A stretch of 64,000 bases of DNA from Corynebacterium simulans (GCF_001586215.1 NZ_CP014634.1:1-64000), one strand, 5' to 3'. Counted from the stretch's first letter, positions 33,859-41,973 are shown. A program made the numbers and translations. The notes: generated from the sequence alone by a model not told the origin.

Positions 33859-35609
33859 TGCGTTTTCCTCCTGCAACCTGGCCACAGGTCCGCCGCAGGG
33901 TGGGCGAACACGTGAAGGCGTTACCGAATGCGGGCAAGGTCTGTTTCCTGGCGCTGGCATTGCTTACCGGTGGCGCGGTGGCCAATGTCTATATCCCGGT
34001 GCTGCTGGGCAAGATTGTCGATGCGGTAGTTGAGGAGAGCGGGCAGCTGCGCAGTCTCAGCGGCATTGGCATTGGGCTCATCGTGGTTGCGATTGCCTCG
34101 GCGGGGCTTTCCGCAGTCGGTTTCTACCTACTATCGCGCGTTACTGAGCGAGTAATTGCGAACCTGCGCGAGGAGACTGTCGGCACGGCCTTGGGCCTGC
34201 CGGTCCACCGCGTGGAGGAGGCTGGCTCAGGCGATTTAGTCTCACGTTCAACGGATGACGTCGCCGAGCTTTCCTCCGCCGTGACAGAGACAGTGCCGGT
34301 TCTTACGAGCTCGCTGTTTGCCATCTGTACTACCGCCATCGCCCTGGTAACCCTGGACTGGCAGTTCTTGCTGGTGGTGGTTTGTGCCGCGCCGATTTAT
34401 TTCTTTGCCGCGCGCAACTACTTGCGCCATGCGCCGCAGCGCTATGCAGACGAGCGCGCCTCCATGGCGGAGCGTGCGCGACGCATCCTGGAGACAATCC
34501 GCGGCCGTGCCACTGTGCGGGCCTATCAGATGGAGCCACAGATGCGTGATCGCATCAATAGCGCGTCCCGTGAAGTAGTTGAGCATGGCTTCGCCGCAAG
34601 GCGCACGATGATGGTCTTGCAGCTATGGATCACCACCGTGGAGCTGGTGATGTTGAGCGTCGGCCTTTTGGTGGGCTTTTGGGTCACAACGCAGGGCGCG
34701 ATGACGGTGGGTTCAGTAACGGCGGCGATGCTGATGCTTATCCGTCTGCGTGGCCCGCTGCTCGGGCTTATGCGCGTGCTGGATACGGTTCAGTCGGGCT
34801 ATGCCTCTCTCGCACGCATCGTTGGCGTTACCACGGATCCGCCCGCGGCAATTCCGCCCGCGGGTGCTCCGGCTCCGCGCGGTGAGGTCGCGATGGAGGA
34901 CGTTAGCTTTAGCTATGGCGATAACGCGTGGGCGGTGCGTGATGTCAACGTCAGCATCGCGCCAGGCCAGTCCATCGCACTGGTGGGTGCTTCCGGCGCG
35001 GGAAAGACTACAGTTGCGGCGCTGCTGGCTGGCCTGCGCGTGCCGAGTGCTGGCAGCGTCAAGGTTGATGGGGTAGAGGTCTCGCGGCTTTCCGACGCCG
35101 AGCGAGTTACCCGCCTGGCCATGGTCTCCCAGGAAGTCCACGTCTTTTCCGGCACGCTGCGCGATGACTTGTCCCTGGGAAAACCCGATGCCAGTGATGA
35201 GGAAATCTGGCAGGCACTGCGTGCCGTGCAGGCGCACTGGGTTGAGGACTTGGCCGATGGCCTTGATACAGTCGTGGGCGCTTGGGGCATTCAGCTGGAC
35301 CCCGTTGCAGCGCAACAACTGGCGCTGGCTCGTATCATGTTGCTGGATCCGGCAATCGTGGTGCTAGATGAGGCAACTGCGGAGGCCGGTTCGCGTGGTG
35401 CGGGCGCACTCGACGCGGCTGCCGATGCCGTCACAAAAGGACGCACGTCACTTATGGTTGCCCACCGTCTTGACCAAGCCGCCAAGGCTGATTGTGTGCT
35501 GGTTATGGAAGATGGCCGTGTGATTGAACAGGGCACTCATGCGCAGCTGCTAGATTCTAAAGGCCGATATCAACAATTGTGGAACGCGTGGCAGAAAGGA
35601 CGTGACTAA
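33858..35609 (+). CDS. ABC exporter subunit 2 with intact Walker A/B but no signature motif
   Basis: 583 residues: six-helix membrane domain (about 1-320), then an ATPase domain with Walker A ALVGASGAGKTTVAALLAG near residue 375, Q-loop RLAMVSQEVHVFSG, Walker B AIVVLDEATAE with the catalytic Glu, and switch His in MVAHRLDQA. The ABC signature, expected after DTVVGAWG, is replaced: QLDPVAAQQLALARIML. Subunit 1 has the signature and lacks the rest, so the pair would form one complete ATP site and one dead site. The start overlaps subunit 1; the stop overlaps the next gene. The exported substrate cannot be told. Confidence 0.88.
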   Translation: MRFPPATWPQVRRRVGEHVKALPNAGKVCFLALALLTGGAVANVYIPVLLGKIVDAVVEESGQLRSLSGIGIGLIVVAIASAGLSAVGFYLLSRVTERVIANLREETVGTALGLPVHRVEEAGSGDLVSRSTDDVAELSSAVTETVPVLTSSLFAICTTAIALVTLDWQFLLVVVCAAPIYFFAARNYLRHAPQRYADERASMAERARRILETIRGRATVRAYQMEPQMRDRINSASREVVEHGFAARRTMMVLQLWITTVELVMLSVGLLVGFWVTTQGAMTVGSVTAAMLMLIRLRGPLLGLMRVLDTVQSGYASLARIVGVTTDPPAAIPPAGAPAPRGEVAMEDVSFSYGDNAWAVRDVNVSIAPGQSIALVGASGAGKTTVAALLAGLRVPSAGSVKVDGVEVSRLSDAERVTRLAMVSQEVHVFSGTLRDDLSLGKPDASDEEIWQALRAVQAHWVEDLADGLDTVVGAWGIQLDPVAAQQLALARIMLLDPAIVVLDEATAEAGSRGAGALDAAADAVTKGRTSLMVAHRLDQAAKADCVLVMEDGRVIEQGTHAQLLDSKGRYQQLWNAWQKGRD

Positions 35610-36648
35610 GAAGGTGTCCCTTAATGCTCGTTGTTCCAACTTGTGGTGGGCTTTTGCCAGCTCTACTCGGAGCAGCCTAAAGAAATCACTGCTTGTGCTG
35701 TTTTGTCTAAATTTGGCTTTTGCCACAGCTTGTTCGGCAACGCCAACGCAGGAGCCTGCGCCAGAGTCCGGAACGCTCTGGGATAAGGACTCTGACCTCG
35801 GCATCCCTGTCTCAGCGCCTTTGGATGGCCCGGAGCCAGGTCAAACCAAGCAGATTAATATGCCGAATGGCCGCAACTTCCTGCTGCATGTGCCGGAAGA
35901 CTATGACGCGGATAAGCGCTGGCCAGTGGTGATGGTCTTCCACGGTTGGGGCGAGAAACCCAAGACCATTGAGGGCTATACGGAGTTCAACTCCGCGAAG
36001 GCCATTCTGGTTTATCCAGAAGGTGAGGATAATGCTTGGACGCCGGCGCCTTATGCGAAAACGAGCGAGGAAGAAGACCTTAAATTCGTTGCAGACATGG
36101 TTGATAGCTTGCGTGCTACCTATGCGGTAGATGATGACCGTATCTTTGCCGCGGGCCTATCCAACGGCGGTGGATTTGCTGCCTTTTTGGCGTGCCGTAT
36201 GCCGGAGACTTTCCGCTCTATCGCAACGGTGTCTGCGGCCTATTATGAGGGCATTCACCAGGGCTGTTCGGAAGCCCCAGTCGGCCGCCTCGATATGCAC
36301 GGCACCGATGACCCCGTGGTGGAGTACTACGGCGGAACCCGTCATGCCACTAAGTACGATTCGGTAGCGGAAGTCATGGAGCAAAACCGGCGCCGGAATG
36401 AATGCACCACGCAGATCTCAACGACGCAGCTGGTTAACAACGCTCTGCAGCAAACGTGGATTGGTTGTAAGGCTCCGCTGCAGCACATCCGTATCGGCGG
36501 CGGCTCGCATATCTGGCCGGGCGGGCTTGCCGACGATCGCGCGGAGGTAGGCAAGGGCTTTGCCACAGACCGCGTTCTCGATTTCTTCGGTATTCCAGGT
36601 CGCCCCGCAGGCACCATTGACCCAGAATCTGGCAAGAAAACGAAGTAG
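35602..36648 (+). CDS. Esterase/poly(3-hydroxybutyrate) depolymerase-like lipoprotein (LpqC family)
   Basis: 348 residues if started at the GTG 35602, which overlaps the ABC gene; the ribosome site AAAGGA is only one base away, so a later start (GTG 35614 or a TTG near 35641) is possible. A signal sequence (KKSLLVLFCLNLAFATAC) ends in a lipobox-like ATAC, so the mature protein is probably a lipoprotein. The alpha/beta hydrolase triad is visible: nucleophile in AAGLSNGGG, Asp in HGTDDPVVEY, His in GGSHIWPG. VMVFHGWGEKP is the oxyanion region. It probably hydrolyses esters outside the membrane; substrate unknown. It converges with the DNA methyltransferase. Confidence 0.82.
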   Translation: MTKKVSLNARCSNLWWAFASSTRSSLKKSLLVLFCLNLAFATACSATPTQEPAPESGTLWDKDSDLGIPVSAPLDGPEPGQTKQINMPNGRNFLLHVPEDYDADKRWPVVMVFHGWGEKPKTIEGYTEFNSAKAILVYPEGEDNAWTPAPYAKTSEEEDLKFVADMVDSLRATYAVDDDRIFAAGLSNGGGFAAFLACRMPETFRSIATVSAAYYEGIHQGCSEAPVGRLDMHGTDDPVVEYYGGTRHATKYDSVAEVMEQNRRRNECTTQISTTQLVNNALQQTWIGCKAPLQHIRIGGGSHIWPGGLADDRAEVGKGFATDRVLDFFGIPGRPAGTIDPESGKKTK

Positions 36649-36653
36649 TCTTG

Positions 36654-37973
36654 CTAATCCTGCAGGACGTAGTGTGCAAACTTAGCGTTTGGTACGGCGG
36701 CGACGCGGCTGACGCAAATGTCTGCGACCGTCTTGTACCCCGCGGCAAAAGCCGGGCCTTTGCTATCGGTAGGTTGCGGCATCTGGACCAAGTGAAAGCT
36801 GCGGGAGCCGCCGTCGCTGCTGTTGAGTTCCAGGACCGCCTGAGCGGTAGTGCCGGATCCGGCGAAGAAATCAAGCACTACGGCGTCGGGACCGTCGGCG
36901 ATGGCGATGAGGTGCTTGATAAGGCGCACTGGCTTCGGGAAATCGAACACGCCCTGAACTCCCATGACGTCCTCCGCATCGCGGCGTCCAGCGCGTGTGA
37001 CGCCAAAGCGTTCACCGTCCAGGATGGAACGTGGCCGCGCGCCCTTTTTCTGATAGTTCTTCGTGTAGACAAAGCCGCGTCGAAAGACCAATTGCTCATA
37101 GTTGGCCTCGACCTTATCTTTGCCCCAGCGCCAGCGTGCGACCTTGTCTTTGCCGGCTGGCTGGTCGGGCCAGTATTCGCGGCCTTGGGGATCAGCGATG
37201 GGAAAGTCTAGGGAAGGAAGATAACCCAGTGTCTTGGAGTCCAGGCGGACCAGCGAATAGTTTCCCTTCTCGTCGCTGAAGTTGTACTTGGTCGTGGTAT
37301 GCCCTTCAGAATCGGCGTTGAAACCGGGGTTAGCTGGGGACTTGGCATAAACCAAAATGTACTCGTGCTCGACCACCGCGTATTTGGAGTCGTTCTTTCC
37401 AGTCCCGCCCTTTTTCCAGATCAATTGTCCGGCAAAACAGTTCTCACCGAATATTTCATCCAGCACTTTGCGTACGTTGGCACTTTCATCTTCACCGATG
37501 GAGACAAAGATAAAACCGGTGTCTTTGAGGACCTGTCGCGCGAGGATGAGCCGGGGGAGCATCATAGACAGCCACTGCGCATGCCAGCCGCTATAGCTGC
37601 CGGAGTTCATTTTGCGGCGCTTGCGGTAATTGTCCTTGTAAACAAAGTCTTTGCCGGTGTTATACGGAGGGTCGATGTAGATGACATCGGCAGCAAAGCC
37701 ATCTGCCACCATCAGCTTGAGCGCGTCGAGGTTGTCGCCTTCGACGATGGAATTGGAACAAGCTGCCGGCGTTGACACTGCAATCTTTTGCTTGGTGGTC
37801 GCAATTTTGGCTTGTTCTGCTGCTTGCGCCTTGCCTGGCCAGACAAGCCCAAAGAATTCCTCTTGGGCTTGGAAATCGGCAGTTGGAGAGCTCGCGGAGT
37901 CGCTGTGGGTTGAAGTCATGACTGAAAAGCGGATGAGTTTTGGTGGTGGGGGAAATGATGGGGGCTGGGTCAT
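36654..37973 (-). CDS. DNA adenine-N6 methyltransferase, type III Mod-like, without a nearby restriction gene
   Basis: 439 residues from 37973 (GGGAGG directly before the ATG) or 421 from the ATG at 37919. Motif IV IDPPYNTGKDF (DPPY at about 101-104) comes before motif I VLDFFAGSGTTAQAV near residue 370, the beta-class order of Mod/EcoP15I-like enzymes. DNPY-type NPPY is absent, so adenine is the likely target. The middle target-recognition part contains WKKGGTGKNDSKYAVVEHEYILVYAKS. No res helicase or other restriction gene is present on either side, so it appears solitary: epigenetic control, an orphan, or a partner elsewhere. Convergent with the esterase gene, 5 bases apart. Confidence 0.88.
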   Translation of the reverse strand: MTQPPSFPPPPKLIRFSVMTSTHSDSASSPTADFQAQEEFFGLVWPGKAQAAEQAKIATTKQKIAVSTPAACSNSIVEGDNLDALKLMVADGFAADVIYIDPPYNTGKDFVYKDNYRKRRKMNSGSYSGWHAQWLSMMLPRLILARQVLKDTGFIFVSIGEDESANVRKVLDEIFGENCFAGQLIWKKGGTGKNDSKYAVVEHEYILVYAKSPANPGFNADSEGHTTTKYNFSDEKGNYSLVRLDSKTLGYLPSLDFPIADPQGREYWPDQPAGKDKVARWRWGKDKVEANYEQLVFRRGFVYTKNYQKKGARPRSILDGERFGVTRAGRRDAEDVMGVQGVFDFPKPVRLIKHLIAIADGPDAVVLDFFAGSGTTAQAVLELNSSDGGSRSFHLVQMPQPTDSKGPAFAAGYKTVADICVSRVAAVPNAKFAHYVLQD

Positions 37974-38382
37974 CCTCCCATGCCGCGGCTTTCATTTTTG
38001 CAAGTTTGCGCGCGTTCCGATGGAAAACGCCAGAAAACGACCGCCAGGAGCATTTGCGTGATGTTCTGCTACGCTAGCATCCCCTAATTTTACTTAATTT
38101 GTTGACTCTTATATTGCTGGAATAAATGCTTAAAACCGGGGGTGGACTCGGGGGTGTTATTGCAGGTGAATCCTGAGAAATCTGAAAATTTTAAGGAAAG
38201 GTGGATGGACTGCGATTGTCCGAAAATGGCGGGCCTATTCCCGTCTTTAAATAATTCTTTATGGCATGAACTGGCAAACGTATGTAGCGTGGAAAAAGCA
38301 TTCGCGATGAAGGGGTTTAGCCTTCATCGGGGAGTGCGGTGAAAGATATATCGAAAGTATTTTAGAAAGGTTGGGATGCTAA
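37974..38382. other. Intergenic stretch with a leader hairpin and a possible 45-codon ORF
   Basis: About 400 bases, AT-rich and unlike the flanking genes. TTGACT at 38102-38107 is a possible -35. A hairpin GATGAAGG (38306-38313) / CCTTCATC (38321-38328) with a 7-base loop lies 55 bases before the next gene. An ATG at 38205 with AAGGAAAGG upstream opens a 45-residue, Cys-containing frame to 38342 whose end covers that hairpin; it may be a leader peptide or chance. I see nothing else. Confidence 0.4.
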
Positions 38383-38562
38383 ATGGGTATCTTCGACAAG
38401 GCAAAGGACGCACTGAACTCCGACAAGGGCGAGCAGATCTCCGATAAGGGCCTCGACAAGGCTGCTGAGGTGGCAGAGCAGAAGTTCGGCGAGGACAAGG
38501 CTGACAAGATTCAGCAGGGTCGCGACAAGCTCGATGACCAGATCGGCAACGCTGGCGCCTAA
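38383..38562 (+). CDS. Rv0909/MT0933-type small antitoxin-like protein
   Basis: 59 residues, nearly half Lys, Asp, Glu and Gln: MGIFDKAKDALNSDKGEQIS, then KGLDKAAEVAEQKFG and ending DDQIGNAGA. This is the pattern of the MT0933-like antitoxin family (M. tuberculosis Rv0909), whose cognate toxin is a START-like protein next door. Here no toxin gene is adjacent. In corynebacteria these small proteins are common and may be stress-related rather than antitoxins. The codon use is strongly biased, suggesting high expression. Start: ATG after GGGATGCTAA; a terminator follows. Confidence 0.75.
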   Translation: MGIFDKAKDALNSDKGEQISDKGLDKAAEVAEQKFGEDKADKIQQGRDKLDDQIGNAGA

Positions 38563-38614
38563 AGCTTATTGTTTGATTGGGGCCTAGCCAGTGTCCCAAT
38601 CTCGGTGAATTAAT

Positions 38615-38658
38615 CCAAAGCTCTCGGCAACTTGGTTTGCTGGGAGCTTTGTGGGTTT
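38615..38658 (+). terminator. Terminator after the Rv0909-like gene
   Basis: CAAAGCTCTCGGCAA (38616-38630) pairs with TTGCTGGGAGCTTTG (38637-38651), loop CTTGGT, followed by TGGGTTTTA. A smaller GATTGGG/CCCAATC hairpin lies upstream at 38575-38601. Confidence 0.75.
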
Positions 38659-38785
38659 TAGGCCGGCACCTCCATCGGAGGGCAAAGCTCGGACATGTCG
38701 GCTATGTCATATGTGTTTGCTTAATTGATGCTGAGCGCATCAATTTTCCCGGAACGGATACCTAGACCACAGTAGGGTGGAGTGC

Positions 38786-40177
38786 GTGAATACACCTGTA
38801 GATGCTCGCTTGGCCTCGGGTTCGCCACGACAGTGCATGCTAGATCTGGCAGTTCGCGTCATTGCGCGCGCCGGACGCGATGCCGTTGCAGTGTGTACCG
38901 TCGCCGAACAGACCGATGTTGAGGTCAAAAAGGCGAAGAAGCTTTTTGCATCTGATGAGCAATTGGCTGATGAGGCTAAAGCTTACCTCGACAAACTGGT
39001 CATCCACTATCTAGATGAGCAAGAAAAGTACTTAAGCCCTGATGCCACGGCGCTCGATCGTATGCGAGCCATGGCTACTGGCTTTTTCGAGTTCGCGCAG
39101 AAGCATCCGGTCTATTTCGACGCCTTCACGTTTACGCAAGCAGCTCCGAGCCTGCACTCTTATGAGCTGAGCTTCGATGATTATCTCCAGCGCTCCGGCA
39201 AGCGCCCCACGCTGGATGTTCTGCTCAACATCGCACGCGATTGCATAGAGGAAGCTGGCGGACCGCGCGATGCAGACTTGGTCCGTATCCAAGCCGTGAG
39301 CCTTTTGGTTGGTGTCCACGGTATCTCCCATCTGTGTACCACGGGCGTGCTTCGACATCTTTCGCCAACCGCGAAGAAGCAGACTTTCAATGCCTGTTTG
39401 GACTACCTAAGCGCCGGGTTGGCAGTAGGTTTCGCGCACGGTGCTATCCCTCCGCAGGATCCAGTTGCGATGGGAGGTGGCCTCCCAGCTGATAAAAGAA
39501 TTCGCGCCAAAGATTTGCCACGAGGCAACGATGGGGAAGTAGTTAGGGCTCTACTGCGCGGCGCGGTGGAGGACATCGTCGACTCCGGCCTTAGCAATAT
39601 GCATCTCGGCACTGCCGCCGAACGTGCTGGTATCGATTTCGACCGGGCGACGCATTTTATAGAGGGAGATCAAAAGCTCCTTTCCTTATTGGAAAGTCAT
39701 ATCGATGCCATCGCACACGAGCATCTCCGCGAACAGATGCGTTACGCAGGCGGGAAGAGTCTCGGTTTTAGTACGATGAAGGCGTGTGCTTTCGGATATT
39801 TAGGCTTCGCGCACCATGACCCAGTAGGCTTCTTAGGCCTGACGATGATTACCTCAGGTTCCATCGTGCCAGCGTCTTTTGAACGCAAGGACCTAATCAA
39901 TTCGCGTTTCGAGATGGGCGAGACCTTCGGCTATTTCATGACGATTGCGCGCGATGCCCTCGACGAGGCCGGTGGCCCTCGTACTCCATGGGCGCTGTAC
40001 ACGATGGTCATGTCGATGTGGTCCACCATCCACGGTTTCGCGCACCTGACAACCTTTGGCGCGCTGCGCGACCAACCCCGTGAATTCCTCTTTGACCTAG
40101 CCTCACGCATCTTCGACATCGAGCTCGTGGGCATCGCGGAGCACTTGGGAATCAAGGGCCAGATTCAAGGATTTTAG
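38786..40177 (+). CDS. Fusion of two TetR-type regulators in one chain
   Basis: 463 residues, about twice a normal TetR protein. The first half has a TetR DNA-binding region (LDLAVRVIARAGRDAVAVCTVAEQTDVEVKKAKKLF) and a WHG-type ligand domain with IARDCIEEAGGPR...VGVHGISHLCTTGVLRHL. The second half repeats the plan: LLRGAVEDIVDSGLSNMHLGTAAERAGIDFDRATHFI, then IARDALDEAGGPR...TIHGFAHLTTFGALRDQ. So it is an internal duplication within one frame, able to place two DNA-binding heads in a single chain. The GTG at 38786 is preferred (GGGTGGAG 3 bases upstream); 38777 is the alternative. Target and ligand unknown. Confidence 0.82.
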   Translation: MNTPVDARLASGSPRQCMLDLAVRVIARAGRDAVAVCTVAEQTDVEVKKAKKLFASDEQLADEAKAYLDKLVIHYLDEQEKYLSPDATALDRMRAMATGFFEFAQKHPVYFDAFTFTQAAPSLHSYELSFDDYLQRSGKRPTLDVLLNIARDCIEEAGGPRDADLVRIQAVSLLVGVHGISHLCTTGVLRHLSPTAKKQTFNACLDYLSAGLAVGFAHGAIPPQDPVAMGGGLPADKRIRAKDLPRGNDGEVVRALLRGAVEDIVDSGLSNMHLGTAAERAGIDFDRATHFIEGDQKLLSLLESHIDAIAHEHLREQMRYAGGKSLGFSTMKACAFGYLGFAHHDPVGFLGLTMITSGSIVPASFERKDLINSRFEMGETFGYFMTIARDALDEAGGPRTPWALYTMVMSMWSTIHGFAHLTTFGALRDQPREFLFDLASRIFDIELVGIAEHLGIKGQIQGF

Positions 40178-40189
40178 TGGTCGAAAATG

Positions 40190-40241
40190 AAGAAACCGGC
40201 TTTAAGCGGTAGATGACTACTGCCCAAAGCCGGTTTCTTTT
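40190..40241 (+). terminator. Terminator after the tandem TetR gene
   Basis: AAGAAACCGGCTTT (40190-40203) pairs with AAAGCCGGTTTCTT (40226-40239), followed by TT. It lies 12 bases after the stop and is the last clearly chromosomal feature before the island. Confidence 0.88.
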
Positions 40242-40565
40242 CCGGAGTCTTTTGCGAAACTACCCACCCACCTGCAACGACCCGAACCACAGCTATGGTT
40301 TCCGTCGGTTTCCGTTCCCGGTTCCGTCGGCAGGTGGGCCGGGGCGGTGTCGGAGGTGGGGGCACACCACGTGGTTCGTCCCCAGTCCTAGCCCCTATCC
40401 GCGAGAGGGACAGGATAACGCCACGACCGGAGACACACCCCGCCGCCAAAGTCACAAGCAAGTTTATGTTGCTGGAGGTCTACGCGACGCGCTTAGCGCA
40501 TACGCTGTGACAGCCCATAGCGCGGAGCCAAAACCACCGCGCCCCTTGTTTAAGGAAGAGCCTGA
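40242..40565. other. Gene-free left edge of the island
   Basis: No supported gene. It holds the inverted repeat CCCACCTGC (40267-40275) / GCAGGTGGG (40330-40338), which encloses three GGTTYCGTC-like units, and one GGGGACGAACC motif on the minus strand (40373-40383). A 200-codon plus-strand frame crosses it but also runs over the minus-strand membrane-protein gene and is not credible. Confidence 0.5.
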
Positions 40566-40787
40566 TTACTCGGGGATCTCGCTGAGTTGGGCCTCAATCC
40601 GATCCAACCGCTCGGTGATGTTGCGTAGGTGCTCCACGATGAGTTGGTTGGAACCATCGATCGCCGTCGCCGTTTCGCGTCGTGCGCTGGTGACGGTGCG
40701 TACCACCCAGACGGTAAGAGCAACGAAGATCGCGAGTGGTAGTGCGGCGGCGAGGATGACAAGAAATACGGTAGCGGTAAGTGTCAC
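40566..40787 (-). CDS. Small membrane protein with a C-terminal coiled coil
   Basis: 73 residues: one transmembrane helix (ATVFLVILAAALPLAIFVALTVWVV at about 5-29), then a charged helix with heptad spacing (IVEHLRNITERLDRIEAQLSEI). It overlaps the ArsR-type gene by 4 bases (ATGA), so the pair is co-translated. The function is unknown; the pairing with an ArsR-type regulator suggests a membrane partner of, or a target controlled by, that regulator. Confidence 0.7.
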   Translation of the reverse strand: MTLTATVFLVILAAALPLAIFVALTVWVVRTVTSARRETATAIDGSNQLIVEHLRNITERLDRIEAQLSEIPE

Positions 40788-41095
40788 GAAGATTCCCTTT
40801 TCTGTTCTTGATTAATCAGGTGCCTAATGTGGTCTGGAGTTACTTCAAGCTGAAACGGAGCGACCCAGTAGTGCTTCCTCACTCGGCTCTCTCCGAGCTG
40901 TTCCAGGCCACTCTCGATGAGTCCAGCAGCTTCCAAGCGGTTGAGGTGCTGGTAGAGCAGTGGCCGAGACATCCCGAGTCGGCGGGCCAGCTCACTGACA
41001 TGGGTCGAATCCGTCTCTAGGGAGGCGATAATTCGCAACCGAGGCTCACTTCCGAGAGCACTGAGCATCTGAGCGAGCCGTGCTGCGTCCATCAT
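40784..41095 (-). CDS. ArsR-type winged-helix transcriptional regulator
   Basis: 103 residues from the ATG at 41095 (or 41092, with GGAGGG just upstream). A longer frame from 41158 would run through the operator and is unlikely. DNA-binding region: LAQMLSALGSEPRLRIIASLETDSTHVSELARRLGMSRPLLYQHLNRLEAAGLI. No CxC metal motif of classical ArsR is present, so metal sensing is not suggested. An 18-bp palindrome lies 31 bases upstream, fitting autoregulation. Operon with the small membrane protein. Confidence 0.82.
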   Translation of the reverse strand: MMDAARLAQMLSALGSEPRLRIIASLETDSTHVSELARRLGMSRPLLYQHLNRLEAAGLIESGLEQLGESRVRKHYWVAPFQLEVTPDHIRHLINQEQKRESS

Positions 41096-41125
41096 CCCTC
41101 CGTATCGTAATCGAACGATGTCAGG

Positions 41126-41143
41126 TGTAAGTATATGCTTACA
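41126..41143. promoter_or_regulatory. Palindromic operator of the ArsR-type gene
   Basis: TGTAAG-TATATG-CTTACA, 6-bp arms, upstream of the start at 41095. Position and symmetry fit a dimeric winged-helix repressor acting on its own promoter. Confidence 0.6.
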
Positions 41144-41236
41144 GTCGGCGGTGTGCAAGTTCTGCCGGGTCTGGCGGAGACGTTGCCCGACTTAAGACGT
41201 GGCCGGTGTCCCATCACGTCCCCTCTTCACCCTCCC

Positions 41237-41284
41237 CATGAAGGAACCCAGCCGCAGCACACACCACAGCTGGGTTCCTTCATG
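41237..41284 (-). terminator. Long perfect hairpin between the unknown gene and the ArsR pair
   Basis: CATGAAGGAACCCAGC (41237-41252) and GCTGGGTTCCTTCATG (41269-41284): 16 bp, no mismatch, 16-base loop. It lies 20 bases after the stop of the minus-strand gene at 41305. No long T run follows, so it may be a terminator or a stabilising/blocking hairpin. Confidence 0.6.
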
Positions 41285-41304
41285 GCTTACAGCGTAGCCA
41301 GCAG

Positions 41305-41973
41305 CTACAGCCGCTCGATGTCTACATCGCCATCGAGAATCCTCGGCTCTACCTCCATGTGGATCCCGCGGTAGGGAAGTAGTGCGCGGATAATGTCGTG
41401 GGTGATGTCGATGCCTGGAGATGGTTCGTCCCGAAAAAGGTGGTACAGGCTAGGGCAGTAGTCCACGCCGGGAAACTCGTCCTTTGCTTCGGGAACGCAC
41501 CCGTCCGGGTCAAAAGTCGTGCAGCGAATGATCAGGTCGTCGTGGACACTATTGGGCAGATTGATGGTGAGTCCTGGTGTGGTGGCAGACATGTCTGCAA
41601 CCGTGGCCTCGTTTACAGACCGGGTAAGCGGGATTAGGCCGCGGGCGGACTCACCGCCTTGGATTCGGGTGAGTCCTGTGCGGTTGCCGTAGGTGTCGGC
41701 CAAGGTAACGAAGGTCACGCGCACCGGGGCGGTGGCTACGGACATGGAGTTAAACGCGGTGAGGACGTTGATTTCGCGCTCGCTGATACGCCCCTTTGGG
41801 CCTGTGAAGTCAAGGACGTGGTTGTAGAGCGCGGCGGTGGACATGGACAGGATGGTGTTGGCTACCTGCTTTCCTTGTTTCAGGGTTTCGGTGACTTGGG
41901 CGAGGTCGTCTACCTCAAGTTCGGCGGTGAAGTACTGGCAGTACAGGGGTGCTGTGAGGTCAAGGATGGACAT
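41305..41973 (-). CDS. Unknown protein of the island
   Basis: 222 residues from the ATG at 41973; the open frame extends to 42129 but crosses two palindromes and is not used. I recognise no family. It begins MSILDLTAPLYCQYFTAELE and is soluble, acidic at the C-terminus (MEVEPRILDGDVDIERL), with no transmembrane segment or signal. The start is preceded directly by GGGGACGAACC, identical through the ATG to the leader of the tiny ORF at 49668. Two GTTTGCG-type palindromes lie 62-158 bases upstream. It is divergent from the recombinase-like gene at 42584. Its place suggests a conserved part of the element (accessory factor or regulator), but this is inference. Confidence 0.6.
   Translation of the reverse strand: MSILDLTAPLYCQYFTAELEVDDLAQVTETLKQGKQVANTILSMSTAALYNHVLDFTGPKGRISEREINVLTAFNSMSVATAPVRVTFVTLADTYGNRTGLTRIQGGESARGLIPLTRSVNEATVADMSATTPGLTINLPNSVHDDLIIRCTTFDPDGCVPEAKDEFPGVDYCPSLYHLFRDEPSPGIDITHDIIRALLPYRGIHMEVEPRILDGDVDIERL

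Noticed and set aside
38383..40177. Toxin-antitoxin pair made of the Rv0909-like protein and the TetR fusion
   Set aside because: The two are separated by a terminator, and the larger protein has two TetR domains and no START-like toxin fold.
40213..40815. A 200-codon plus-strand frame after the TetR terminator
   Set aside because: It begins inside the terminator, overlaps the better supported minus-strand membrane-protein gene and has no recognisable domain or ribosome site.
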